The notes beneath the pieces were generated by a model. That model was given only the letters and a program-made list of their open reading frames with translations. It had not been told where the DNA came from and made no database searches. Shown here in pieces: positions 14,971 to 23,550 of a DNA stretch of 34,079 nt. Source of the DNA: Candidatus Zipacnadia bacterium (GTDB lineage: Bacteria > Armatimonadota > Zipacnadia > Zipacnadales > UBA5352); the NCBI GenBank assembly GCA_029821635.1, contig JALGSW010000027.1:1-34079 (forward strand), given 5' to 3'. The first letter of the stretch is position 1. Every line of letters begins with the position of its first letter. A program made the position numbers and the translations under genes.

Positions 14971-17900
14971 ATGAGTGCAGCCCCGACCGACGTGGCCCTG
15001 CTTGCCGCCTGTGCCATCTTCGCCGCGTGCGGCTCAGCCGCAGCCGCCGGCGGGATCCCGTGGGAGCAGGCCCGGCAGATGGCCGCACCGCTGCCGATTG
15101 AGCACACAACCGCGCTTGTCCGCGACGGCGCGCCCGTTGCCACGATCGCGATCCCGGACGGTCCGGCCTGGGCGGAGATCGCCAACTCGCTCGCCGACCG
15201 CGTTGAGGAGATCACCGGCGTCCGCCTGCCGATCGTCCCCGCGGAGAGCCCCGTGAGCGGGCCCGCGTTCGTCTTCAGCGCGGACGCGATGCGCTCACCG
15301 GCGGAGGGCGGCCGCAACCTCGTGCTGCTTGGCGACCTCACCAGCAACCGCGCCATCGCCCGGCTCTACGTGGACTGGTACGCCTTCGAGGACGCCGTCT
15401 TCCCCGGAGAGGGCGGCTGGTGCGTGCGCACCGTCGTCGATCCGGAGGGCCTCGGCTGGAACGCCGTGGTGCTTGGCGGTCCGGGGCCGGAGGAGGTCGC
15501 GCAGGCGGCGGACGCGTGGGCCACGGGCCTGCAGGGCGAAGCCGGCACGCTCGAAGCCGACCACCGCTTCGAGGTGCACGTTGGCGAGAACCCGAAGATG
15601 GCCGAGATCACCCGCCGGGCCACCCAGGCGGAGGCCTGGCCCGAGGCGTGGCGCTCGTACCTTGAGCGACCCGACTCCGAGACCTACCGCGCGGCGCACG
15701 GGGCGATCACGCCGATCAACTGGGCCTTCGACGTGCTCACCCGCTACGTGTTCTACGGCGGCATGCACTACGCTGTCAGCGGCGACCCGCAGTTCGCGCG
15801 CATGGCCGGTGACGGCATCGACGCGCTCTACGAGAACCTCGAGTGGCTGGAGGCCAATCGCCGGGCCTCATGGGACGCGCACTACATGATCGAGATGTGG
15901 CTACGCGCCTGGCAGCAGGTCGCGAACTCCCCGGAGCTGACCGACCAGCAGCGCGAGCGCGGTCACGCGGTGATGGCGTTCCTCGCCGGCCAGACGCACA
16001 TCTACACGGGCACGGGCGCCGCCACCCCCTACCGCATCCTCTCGCGCCACCAGTACTCCGGGGTCTTTGCCAGTGATGCCCTCTGCCGCTGGGCGCAGCA
16101 GCACTGCCGGCTCAGCCCCGAGCTGGCCGCCCTGCTTACCGACAACCGCGCCGACTTCCACACGGTCATCGGCGAGATGATGCAGACCTACACGACCGGA
16201 TTCGACCACAAGTGGGGGCTCGACGGCAGCTGGCACCTGCTGCAGATGGCGGTCGAAGAGCCGGTCCCGGAGTACGTCGCCTCCGGCCTCGCCCGCATGA
16301 ACGCCGACTTCGCCACCATGTGCATCAACAACGCGGGCGACTTCGTCAACTACGGTGCGGAGAACATCGGCGCCGTCGAGGGCTACGATGCCTGGCAGAT
16401 CCTCGGGCGCGCCGCAACGATCACCCGCGACGGTCGCTACCAGTGGTGGCTCGACAACCGCATGGACCGCTTCCCCTACAAGGTCTTCATCATGTCCATG
16501 AGCTGGCTGGGACACTGGCACCAGACCGCGCTCGCGCCCGAGGAGCCCGCGGACATGATCGGGATCAACCGCGCGCTCGTCCCCGCGCCGCTCTACGAGG
16601 ACCTCGTCGCGGGCAAGGGGCGGCTCTACGCCGGGACGCCCGTGGTCAACGACGTGCCCCTCGATCGCAGCTTCAACAAGGTCACCCTCCGCGACGGTCT
16701 CGGCGCGGACGACAGCTACCTGATGCTCGACGGCCTCGGCGGCGTCACCTACAGCGGGAATGACGCCAACGCGATCAGCGAGTACTCACGCTTCGGCGTG
16801 CCGCTGATTGTGCAATACACGCTCAAGCACGAGCCCTACTACCAGAACACCTGCTCCGTCTCTCGCGGCAATGCGGGCGACCCGGTGGGCACCTTCGCGC
16901 AGGTGGACGAGATGGCCGACCTGCGGAACGCGCTCTACACGAAAACCACCCTCAGCCCGCTCTCCGGGGCCGATCACACGCGCCACCTCTTCATGGAGAA
17001 GGGCGGCGCGGTCGTGGTCCTCGATGACGTCGTGGTCCGCGAGCCCGACGACTACTTCATCACCTGCAACTTCCGCGGCTTCGGCGAGCCGACAGTTGAC
17101 GAGAAGGCCCGCACGTGGTTACTCGACCGCGGGGAGGCGGGGCTCGTGCTACGCAGCGTCCGGCTGCCCGAGTTTGCCAACGCTCCGGAGCTGGCACCGA
17201 GCATCCGCACCGTCACCGTCACTCGGACGGGCGAGGAGGTCAACGTGCAGATGCTCCGCGAGACTGTCGCGGCCACGATGCGAGCCGGCGAGCGCTACCG
17301 ATTCGCCAACGCGTTCGTCGGGCTGCGTGACGCGCGCGCGGGCGACCTGCACGCGGTCGGCCTTCCCGGCGAGTGCGTGGCCGTCACCGACCCGGAGACG
17401 GTCGTCTACGCGGCGCCCGCGTCGGGCGAGGTGACGATCGGCGGGCTGCGCATCGAGGCCGCGGCAGTGCGACTCTCGCGCGACGTAGCGTCCTTCGTGG
17501 CACTGCGCGGCCTGGCCTTCGCGGGCGAGACGGCCGTCGCACTGGCGGCGCCTGTCACGCTCGACCTCGACCTGACGGGCGGGAACTCTCGGCTGCTCTC
17601 CCCCGCCTCACGCTGCAGCGGCACGATCGCTTGGGAACCGGAGTGGGCGGTCGAGGCGGGCTCCACGGAGCTGGCGCGCGGTGTGAGCCTGCCCGGCGGG
17701 GAGACGCTCAGAGTCGATCTCGTCGCACTCAGGCGCGCTGTGACCGCGGCGCTGCGCCAGGCCGCGCTCGCGCGCCCGGTGGAGGCCACTCCCGAGCCTG
17801 CGCCGGAGCTGCCGATGAGCGTCGTCGGCGCGGAGGGCGCGCCGATCGAGCCCGCCCCGGTCGAGCAGGCCGTGCGCGCGGATCTGACCGGCGATGGTCG

Positions 17901-18939
17901 GCCCGACCTGCTGCTGGCGCGCGAGGATGGCCGGCTCGTCGCGGTCGCGGCCGACGGAGCGCCGATCTTCGACCGCGAGCTGTCCCCCGGGCCACTGCTG
18001 GGCGTCTGGGCGGGCCAGGCCGACGGGCTCGCGGACGGCGCCCCGCTGATCGTGTGCTGCGGGCGGGACGGCGTGGTACACGCCCTCGATGCGACCGGGC
18101 GCACGCTCTGGACCTACCACAACGACCACTGGGGCTACGGAGGCAGCCCCGTGGTCTACAGCGCCACCGCCGGCGACTTCCGCGGCGACGGCTCCACGCA
18201 GATCGCACTCGGCTGCCACGGCGGAGTCTTGCTGCTCGACCTCGCCGACGGCCCGCAGTTCGCCCGCTTCACGGAGGTCTACGCACACGAGATCACGCCG
18301 ATCGAGCCCATCCGCATGCCGGGCGAGAGCCGCGACTGGCTGCTGCTCAACTCCCGGGGCGGTGGGCTCAAGCTGGTCGATCCCGTGAACGGCGTCGTCG
18401 TTGACGGATGGGCGCGGATGTGGGGAGGCCGGGCGTATCACCTGGGGGCTCAGCGCGTCGGCGAGGACCTCTACTTCACCATCGCGGGCTTCAGCGGCAT
18501 CGGAGCCGCACGGCTGCGGGAGGACCAGTGGCGGCAGGGCCAGCGCGACATGGCCTCGCTCTGGGCGGACGGCAACTGGTTCGTCCGGACCGACGGCGAA
18601 GCGCGGGCGGCCCTGCTGGCCGACCTCGATGGCGACGGCGCTCCGGAGATCGTCAGCGGCAATGAGACCGGCTTCCTCGTCTGCTACAGCCTCGGGGGGG
18701 AGCGACTGTGGAGCCGCCTGATCGGAACGCCGATCAGTGACATCATCGCCCTGCCAGACGGGAAGATCGCCGTCGCCGGTCGCAGCCCCGGCCTGACCGT
18801 CTTCGACAGTGAGCGGGAGGAACTGCTGCGCTGGTCGCCTGAGGACGGCTCGGGCGTCGCGCGCGTGTGGGTGGATGACGGGCAGATCGTCGCCCTCACC
18901 GGGTCCGGGCAGGTCTGGCGCCTGACGACAGCGGGCTGA
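14971..18939 (+). CDS. Secreted toroid/beta-sandwich protein fused to FG-GAP/PQQ-like beta-propeller
   Basis: This 1322-residue protein starts at the ATG at 14971 (GGGAGG 10 bases upstream); an upstream ATG at 14863 would overlap the divergent gene and lacks a signal peptide. Residues 1-28 are a signal peptide. Residues about 170-560 are helical with many Trp/Tyr/His residues, resembling the alpha/alpha toroid of alginate- or heparinase-type lyases. Residues about 560-900 are beta-rich and fit the following sandwich domain (GGAVVVLDDVVVREPDDYFIT). Residues about 960-1322 form a propeller with FG-GAP-like calcium loops (DLTGDGRPDLLLA, DLDGDGAPEIVS) and PQQ-like blades (VHALDATGRTLWTY, LVCYSLGGERLWSR). 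I infer a polysaccharide lyase-like or binding enzyme; the catalytic residues are not identifiable by eye. Confidence 0.7.
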   Translation: MSAAPTDVALLAACAIFAACGSAAAAGGIPWEQARQMAAPLPIEHTTALVRDGAPVATIAIPDGPAWAEIANSLADRVEEITGVRLPIVPAESPVSGPAFVFSADAMRSPAEGGRNLVLLGDLTSNRAIARLYVDWYAFEDAVFPGEGGWCVRTVVDPEGLGWNAVVLGGPGPEEVAQAADAWATGLQGEAGTLEADHRFEVHVGENPKMAEITRRATQAEAWPEAWRSYLERPDSETYRAAHGAITPINWAFDVLTRYVFYGGMHYAVSGDPQFARMAGDGIDALYENLEWLEANRRASWDAHYMIEMWLRAWQQVANSPELTDQQRERGHAVMAFLAGQTHIYTGTGAATPYRILSRHQYSGVFASDALCRWAQQHCRLSPELAALLTDNRADFHTVIGEMMQTYTTGFDHKWGLDGSWHLLQMAVEEPVPEYVASGLARMNADFATMCINNAGDFVNYGAENIGAVEGYDAWQILGRAATITRDGRYQWWLDNRMDRFPYKVFIMSMSWLGHWHQTALAPEEPADMIGINRALVPAPLYEDLVAGKGRLYAGTPVVNDVPLDRSFNKVTLRDGLGADDSYLMLDGLGGVTYSGNDANAISEYSRFGVPLIVQYTLKHEPYYQNTCSVSRGNAGDPVGTFAQVDEMADLRNALYTKTTLSPLSGADHTRHLFMEKGGAVVVLDDVVVREPDDYFITCNFRGFGEPTVDEKARTWLLDRGEAGLVLRSVRLPEFANAPELAPSIRTVTVTRTGEEVNVQMLRETVAATMRAGERYRFANAFVGLRDARAGDLHAVGLPGECVAVTDPETVVYAAPASGEVTIGGLRIEAAAVRLSRDVASFVALRGLAFAGETAVALAAPVTLDLDLTGGNSRLLSPASRCSGTIAWEPEWAVEAGSTELARGVSLPGGETLRVDLVALRRAVTAALRQAALARPVEATPEPAPELPMSVVGAEGAPIEPAPVEQAVRADLTGDGRPDLLLAREDGRLVAVAADGAPIFDRELSPGPLLGVWAGQADGLADGAPLIVCCGRDGVVHALDATGRTLWTYHNDHWGYGGSPVVYSATAGDFRGDGSTQIALGCHGGVLLLDLADGPQFARFTEVYAHEITPIEPIRMPGESRDWLLLNSRGGGLKLVDPVNGVVVDGWARMWGGRAYHLGAQRVGEDLYFTIAGFSGIGAARLREDQWRQGQRDMASLWADGNWFVRTDGEARAALLADLDGDGAPEIVSGNETGFLVCYSLGGERLWSRLIGTPISDIIALPDGKIAVAGRSPGLTVFDSEREELLRWSPEDGSGVARVWVDDGQIVALTGSGQVWRLTTAG

Positions 18940-18962
18940 CCGAGAACCGGCGCGCGTACGCG

Positions 18963-18994
18963 GCGGCGCCGCCTTCGAGAGAAGGCGGCGCCGC
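18963..18994. terminator. Bidirectional terminator hairpin
   Basis: A perfect 14-bp inverted repeat, GCGGCGCCGCCTTC and its complement, has a GAGA loop of four bases and lies between two convergent genes. The T-rich tail is weak (TATTCGTT), so the efficiency is uncertain, but position and symmetry favour a shared terminator. Confidence 0.75.
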
Positions 18995-19017
18995 TATTCG
19001 TTCGTGGTTGGCGCGCG

Positions 19018-20997
19018 TCAGAAGGGCATCTGTGTGATCGATTGCTTGATCAGCACCACCGCAATGGCAAGCATCGCGACCAGCCCCATCCCGCAGGTGA
19101 AGCCTGCGTAGAGCACCGGCGGCCAGCGGCGCCAGTTCTCCTCACCGAAGCGCTTGCGCAGGTAGTAGCGCCCGATCAGCGCGCCGGCGAACTGCAGGAT
19201 GATGAAGTGCGGCAGCATCCCCACGCCGCGGATCCAGCCGTAGATCGTCATCACCGGCAGGCGCAGCCAGTTCAGCATGGCGTAGGCCCCGAGGCCCATC
19301 ACCAGACCGCCGACCATCAGGCCCGGCTTGATCGCGCGCTGGAAGATCTCCTGGTGGCCACCCTCGGTCGTCGAGCTGAACCACACCCACTGCGTGATCG
19401 CCTGGTAGTCCCACATCTTCTGAGCGTACGGGTAGTAGACCGACGGGATCGGCTGCAGCCGCCAGACGTAGCCCCAGAAGAGGAAGCTCGTCACGAGCAT
19501 GATCGGGAACATGAGCAGCTCGGCCTTGAGCACCGCCGTGAACCTGTTACCCGTCAGCTCGATCTCACGGAAACGCTGCACCGTCGCGCCGTAGTTGCCC
19601 AACGGGATCGGCGCGAACCAGATGTCCACTCCCTTGTAGCCGGAGAGGATGAAGGTCGCCTCGCGGATCATCGGGATCGCCACGAACTGTCCCGTCAGCC
19701 CGACCATGCGGGCATTGATGTAGGACTGTATCGGCGTCCAGATGTAGCCGTAGACTATCAGGAAGACCATCGGGAAAGCCGGGACGAGACGCCGGCACAG
19801 GATAACATAACCGGTGGTCGCCACGAAGAAGAGCCCGAGCATGAGCCAGACGCTGAAGTCACCGCGTCCGGGTACACCGCGCCCGAAGCCGCGGCTGCCG
19901 CTCTCGTCGCCGGCCGCGGACTTCTCCTTCCACTCGACGACCGTCTTGTAGACGCCGAGGCCCGCGACCGCAAAGGCCGTGCCGACACCCCACGAGAGCC
20001 AGATGTCGATCTGCGAGGCCCACGCCGTGCGCGTGGTCTCCATGCCCGGCCGCCACGTCGGCAGATGTCCGGTGTGGTAGGCGATCGGGTTCACGATCGT
20101 GGTGGTGACCGCCGCCAGGAAGCTGCCGACAACCATCCAGAAGGGGAGCACGAAGCCCAGCATCAGCGATGCCATGTTCGTGCCGATACCCGTCGGGACG
20201 CCCGGCAGGAAGCGTTCAGTGCCCTGGGTGAAGTCGATCCACGGGATTGGAAGGATCGAGACCGGCTGGATCAGCACCGCGCCGGTGAGCGTCGGCACCG
20301 CCAGGTAGATCATCCCGAAGCCGATACCAATCATGGACCCGATCGAGAACATCCGCCAGCGCCACGTCTCTTCATTGTGGCTGGCTTCGGCGAGCGCCGT
20401 CGCTCCCTGTGCCGTGATCGGCGCGAGCGGGAACGGGAGTTGCTCACCGTCGGAGAGCAGCCGGAAGAGCGAGTAGCCCAGCGAGAACCAGGCGACGCGG
20501 GAGAATACCTGTGTCAGCAACAGGACCGTGATCGCCGGGATCCAGTCCGAGTGCGCGAAGGTGCGCCCCGTAATAGCTGCCGAGTCCGGATGCGGCGCGA
20601 CCCAGTTGGGCACCTGGTCGATCAGGTCGCCGGGGGCGGCGGCGCGCAGGAACTGCGCCCAGATCAGACCGGCGAAGGCGCCACCGGAGAGGCTGACCGC
20701 GCCATACATAGCCGTCAGACCGCCCGCGATGTAGTAGAGGATGTAGATCTGCTGCCGCGAGAGCTGTGCAAAGGACCGCCGAGCAACCTCCGTGAAGAGG
20801 ATGATCGTGGTCCACTCCGCGGCCGGCCCCATCGTCTGCCCCGCCACCAGCCCGAGGTAGATCGAGCCGGGCATCATGACGAAGCCGATGAAGAACGCCC
20901 CAATGACCGTCTGCCACCCGAACCCGTCCTCGAACTCCTCGGGGACCTCCATCAACGAACGGTATTCGGCGAGCTCCAGTGTCTCTCTCAGTGCCAT
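19018..20997 (-). CDS. DUF6785/OPT-like multi-spanning membrane transporter
   Basis: This 659-residue protein has about 14 hydrophobic segments and is an integral inner-membrane protein. The N-terminus (DGFGWQTVIGAFFIGFVMMP, GLVAGQTMGPAAEWTTIILF) closely resembles the DUF6784/DUF6785 family related to oligopeptide (OPT) transporters, abundant in Armatimonadota, Planctomycetota and Verrucomicrobiota. The GGAG before the ATG is 7 bases away. A promoter lies 110 bases upstream with a stem-loop in the leader. It is convergent with the large propeller fusion protein. The substrate of this family is not established; oligopeptide or metal-chelate uptake is possible by OPT homology only. Confidence 0.8.
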   Translation of the reverse strand: MALRETLELAEYRSLMEVPEEFEDGFGWQTVIGAFFIGFVMMPGSIYLGLVAGQTMGPAAEWTTIILFTEVARRSFAQLSRQQIYILYYIAGGLTAMYGAVSLSGGAFAGLIWAQFLRAAAPGDLIDQVPNWVAPHPDSAAITGRTFAHSDWIPAITVLLLTQVFSRVAWFSLGYSLFRLLSDGEQLPFPLAPITAQGATALAEASHNEETWRWRMFSIGSMIGIGFGMIYLAVPTLTGAVLIQPVSILPIPWIDFTQGTERFLPGVPTGIGTNMASLMLGFVLPFWMVVGSFLAAVTTTIVNPIAYHTGHLPTWRPGMETTRTAWASQIDIWLSWGVGTAFAVAGLGVYKTVVEWKEKSAAGDESGSRGFGRGVPGRGDFSVWLMLGLFFVATTGYVILCRRLVPAFPMVFLIVYGYIWTPIQSYINARMVGLTGQFVAIPMIREATFILSGYKGVDIWFAPIPLGNYGATVQRFREIELTGNRFTAVLKAELLMFPIMLVTSFLFWGYVWRLQPIPSVYYPYAQKMWDYQAITQWVWFSSTTEGGHQEIFQRAIKPGLMVGGLVMGLGAYAMLNWLRLPVMTIYGWIRGVGMLPHFIILQFAGALIGRYYLRKRFGEENWRRWPPVLYAGFTCGMGLVAMLAIAVVLIKQSITQMPF

Positions 20998-21072
20998 GTC
21001 ATAACTCCATCATCTCGGCCCGCGCGATCTGAGCCGCGGCTGCTGGGGGTGGTAGCTGAACGCGCCATTCCA

Positions 21073-21099
21073 CGCAGGAAAGCGGAGCACCTTCCTGCG
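21073..21099 (-). other. 5' leader stem-loop of the OPT-like gene
   Basis: CGCAGGAA (21073-21080) and TTCCTGCG (21092-21099) form an 8-bp helix with an 11-base loop, near the predicted 5' end of the transcript. It has no T-run and is followed by about 75 bases before the start codon. A role in mRNA stability or regulation is only a guess. Confidence 0.45.
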
Positions 21100-21110
21100 C
21101 GGGCGAAGAA

Positions 21111-21139
21111 ATCCTATCATTATCAACGACCATCGTCAA
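21111..21139 (-). promoter_or_regulatory. Predicted sigma70-like promoter for the OPT-like gene
   Basis: On the minus strand TTGACG (21134-21139) is followed after 17 bases by TAGGAT (21111-21116). The -35 overlaps the end of the neighbouring HEAT/TPR gene. The spacing is ideal; the match is good but untested. Confidence 0.55.
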
Positions 21140-22194
21140 CCCGACCTCATCTCGGCTTCGAGCCGCTGCAGATTGCCGCGCACTACGCCATCGTCTGGGC
21201 TGTTCGCGAGCAACTCCCGCCATACCTCCAGCGCCTCGGCATTGCGTCCCGCGTCCTCGAGCGCGTGGGCATGCATCCTCGCCTGCACCGGCGGGCAGCC
21301 AAGCTCCCGCGCACGGGCGAACTCAGGCACCGCGTCGGCGTAGCGCTTCTGTGCATTGAAGTAGAAGAATCCCAGCTCAAAGTGCGACTCCCAACGGTCC
21401 GGGTGCATCGCCACCGCCCGGCGGTACGTCGCCAGCGCCTCCCCATCGCGCTCCAGGCTCCAGTAGAGATAGCCCGCGTTCGTCAGCCCATCCAGCCACG
21501 TCGGGTCCAGCCACACGATCGTCTCCTGCCCGCGCAGGACCTGCTCGTACTGCCCGGCGTGCCACCACCAGTCGGTCTCGCCGATCAGATAGTTCGTGAA
21601 CGCGTCCATCAATTCCCCCAGCGGCGCGTCGGTCGGCCCGGCGTACTCGGTCTGCGCCGACACCGGCCCCCACGCGCCCATCCGGGCATCGCCCGCAAGC
21701 GCCCTGACCAGCGGGTCCGGATCGCTCAGCGCCACGTCCGGCACTTGATTGAGCCGCGCGAGGGCGTCGATCGCCCAGTAGCGGATCCACCAGCGGGTGC
21801 CATCGTAGGACGCGCGGGCGGCGTGGCAGCCGGCGTAGTCGCCCATGCGCGCGAGCGCAATGCCCGCGAACATCCGCACCGTGCGGTCGGGGTCGCTCAG
21901 AGCGTCGAGGAGAGCGCCCTTCGAGTCGCGCGACGCGATCTGCCCGAGCAGGAAGCAGCAGCGTGCGCGCACGTCGGCGTCATCGCTGCCGAGGCCCGCG
22001 GTCAACGTGGGGACCGCGTACGTGTGCCCCGCAAGCACACCGATCGGCTCCAGGCGGCCCTGCCGGGGCTCGCCCGCGACTACATTCGCCGCGTCGCCGG
22101 GCGGCGGCGGTTCGACGGACGGCGCGGCCGGCGCGGCCGTCGGGAACGTCGCCGCCATGACGAGCAGGGCCAGACCGGTCGTGATCAGACGCAT
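21136..22194 (-). CDS. Secreted HEAT-repeat / TPR protein
   Basis: This 352-residue protein has a signal peptide (to about residue 24, AAPAAP). Residues about 60-170 contain HEAT-like repeats (DDADVRARCCFLLGQIA, DPDRTVRMFAGIALARMG, RWWIRYWAIDALARL). Residues about 220-352 contain TPR-like helices with the GYLYWSLERDGEALATYRRAV and HFELGFFYFNAQKRYADAV pattern (each shown only in part). Both repeat classes mediate protein-protein contacts; no enzyme motif is visible. It begins 12 bases after the zinc-ribbon membrane protein gene, so the two are probably co-transcribed. A periplasmic or outer-membrane scaffold role is inferred. Confidence 0.8.
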   Translation of the reverse strand: MRLITTGLALLVMAATFPTAAPAAPSVEPPPPGDAANVVAGEPRQGRLEPIGVLAGHTYAVPTLTAGLGSDDADVRARCCFLLGQIASRDSKGALLDALSDPDRTVRMFAGIALARMGDYAGCHAARASYDGTRWWIRYWAIDALARLNQVPDVALSDPDPLVRALAGDARMGAWGPVSAQTEYAGPTDAPLGELMDAFTNYLIGETDWWWHAGQYEQVLRGQETIVWLDPTWLDGLTNAGYLYWSLERDGEALATYRRAVAMHPDRWESHFELGFFYFNAQKRYADAVPEFARARELGCPPVQARMHAHALEDAGRNAEALEVWRELLANSPDDGVVRGNLQRLEAEMRSG

Positions 22195-22206
22195 CGCGCT
22201 TCCCCC

Positions 22207-22980
22207 TCAGGGGAGAACCGGGATCATAATGTGCGTCGGCTGCGACCGGAGCAACTCGGGCATTGCGACCGTCAGCGCGACCACCCAGGCGATCAGCATC
22301 AGCAGGCCCATCGCGCCGAAGACCGCACCGGCGATGGCCACCGGGCCGGCATCGCGGCGCGCCGCCGAGACGCCCAGCCACAGCGCGGCGAGACCCAGCA
22401 GCCCCAGCACGCCGCAGGTGAAGACCGACAGCAGTCCCAGCCCGAAGGACCACCAGGCGTAGGACATTGCCTCGCTCGACGCCCGGCCCGGCAGTGGCTG
22501 CTGCGGCTGCGCGGCGGACGACGGGGCGGCGGTGGACACGCTCGCAGGCTGCGGCGGCATCACGCGCGCGGTGGGCGCTCCGGACTCGGGCGCAGCGACC
22601 GGCGCGCCCGCTTGCTCGACGACGTCGCCGATCGCCTCAAGCCGGCGCGAACAGTTCCAGCAGACACGATCGCCCTCGTAGACCGCTTCGCCGCAGTCCG
22701 GGCAGCGGAGCTGGTCGTCGATCGGCATAGCAGGCGCTCGCACCGCCCGGGCGGGCGGCGGAGTTGCCTGAGGCGGCGGAGGTGGCGGCGGGGCCGGCGG
22801 CTCCGGCTCCTGAGTCTCAGGCGGGCAAGGCGCCGCCGTGACGGACTCGTCAGCCGCAGGCGGCGCGTCCGGGGTGGAAAGCTCGCCGCCAGTTGCCTGC
22901 GGCAGCGGCTTGCCGCACTCCGCGCAGTAATTCCAGTCGGGCACAGTCTTCTCGCAGTTCGGGCAGATGCGTTCAGCCAT
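22207..22980 (-). CDS. Double zinc-ribbon membrane protein (DUF4190-like C-terminus)
   Basis: This 257-residue protein starts with a zinc ribbon (CPNC at residues about 6-9 and CAEC at about 18-21) and has a second CPDC/CWNC ribbon at about residues 93-112. A proline-rich linker separates the two. The C-terminal third is hydrophobic: SFGLGLLSVFTCGVLGLLGL and GAVFGAMGLLMLIAWVVALTV are two predicted membrane segments of the DUF4190 type. The zinc ribbons should face the cytoplasm. GGGAGG precedes the ATG. It is the first gene of a two-gene unit with the HEAT/TPR protein. The function is unknown. Confidence 0.82.
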   Translation of the reverse strand: MAERICPNCEKTVPDWNYCAECGKPLPQATGGELSTPDAPPAADESVTAAPCPPETQEPEPPAPPPPPPPQATPPPARAVRAPAMPIDDQLRCPDCGEAVYEGDRVCWNCSRRLEAIGDVVEQAGAPVAAPESGAPTARVMPPQPASVSTAAPSSAAQPQQPLPGRASSEAMSYAWWSFGLGLLSVFTCGVLGLLGLAALWLGVSAARRDAGPVAIAGAVFGAMGLLMLIAWVVALTVAMPELLRSQPTHIMIPVLP

Positions 22981-23550
22981 CTCCGCGTCCTCCCGCGCAC
23001 GTTCATTCGGGTTTGAGGACAGGTTCGCCGCGATGCCCCGCGCCCCCTGCTCCCGCGCGTGGTACGGAGAATGCTTAATCCCATGCAGGAGTCCAGGAGG
23101 AGACCCCGAAGAAGGAACTGATGGTTCATCTCAATGCCCGGCGGGTATACGTAGAGTGTGAGGTGGAGGGGTCCCGCGGAGGGCAGGTGTGGGATGAAGA
23201 ACTCACCCGCAGCAACGGACAGGAGTGAGGCCTTTGGGTGACACAGTGGAACACATGCCCCGAGCCCGCCCGAGCTGACCGACGGAGAGATTTGAGCGGA
23301 GGACGCGAGAGCCGCTAATGGGGCGTCAAACCCCGGATGATGTCGGATCAGCGAACCAGGGCGGGCTCGGATCGTTTAAGGCCCCTCAAGCTCCCCCGGC
23401 CAAAGCCGGTACCACCCGTGAAGACGTCTGGTTCCTCCGAGATGCATCCCGCTTGCTTCCCCGCGCCGTCTCGCCGCAAAACACCGTGAAGGTCCGTCGT
23501 CCCCGCTGTCGAATGCCCCAGCGACCGCCATCCCCCATCCGGTGGTGCTC
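22981..23550. other. Long non-coding gap with structured RNA-like region
   Basis: A 570-base stretch without a supportable gene, between a minus-strand and a plus-strand gene. The part at 23156-23370 has strong secondary structure (separate entry). The flanks 22981-23155 and 23371-23550 show no gene, terminator or clear promoter. A CCGGC/GCCGG mini-hairpin occurs at 23396-23409. Confidence 0.7.
23156..23370 (+). ncRNA. Highly structured RNA-like element, possible group II intron domain I remnant
   Basis: The region contains nested perfect helices. The outer one is 12 bp: 23260-23271 (CCGAGCCCGCCC) pairs with 23359-23370. Inside it, 23274-23283 (GCTGACCGAC) pairs with 23342-23352 with a single bulged A. 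Within that lie two further hairpins, AGCGG (23295-23299) with CCGCT (23312-23316) and GGGG (23320-23323) with CCCC (23331-23334), giving a three-way junction. GTGTG at 23156 matches the GUGYG 5' end of group II introns, and the fold and phrases resemble their domain I. No reverse transcriptase and no domain V follow, so if it is an intron it is truncated. An independent small RNA is equally possible. Confidence 0.4.

Noticed and set aside
19042-23016. A 1324-codon open frame on the plus strand.
   Set aside because: It is antisense to the OPT-like transporter, the HEAT/TPR gene and the zinc-ribbon gene, all with clear domains, and has an Arg/His/Gln-rich shadow composition.
23405-23417. Minus-strand GGGTGGTACCGGC resembles the conserved T-box motif.
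   Set aside because: Short match only; no aminoacyl-tRNA synthetase or amino-acid gene lies downstream on that strand, and the specifier region would overlap the beta-helix gene.
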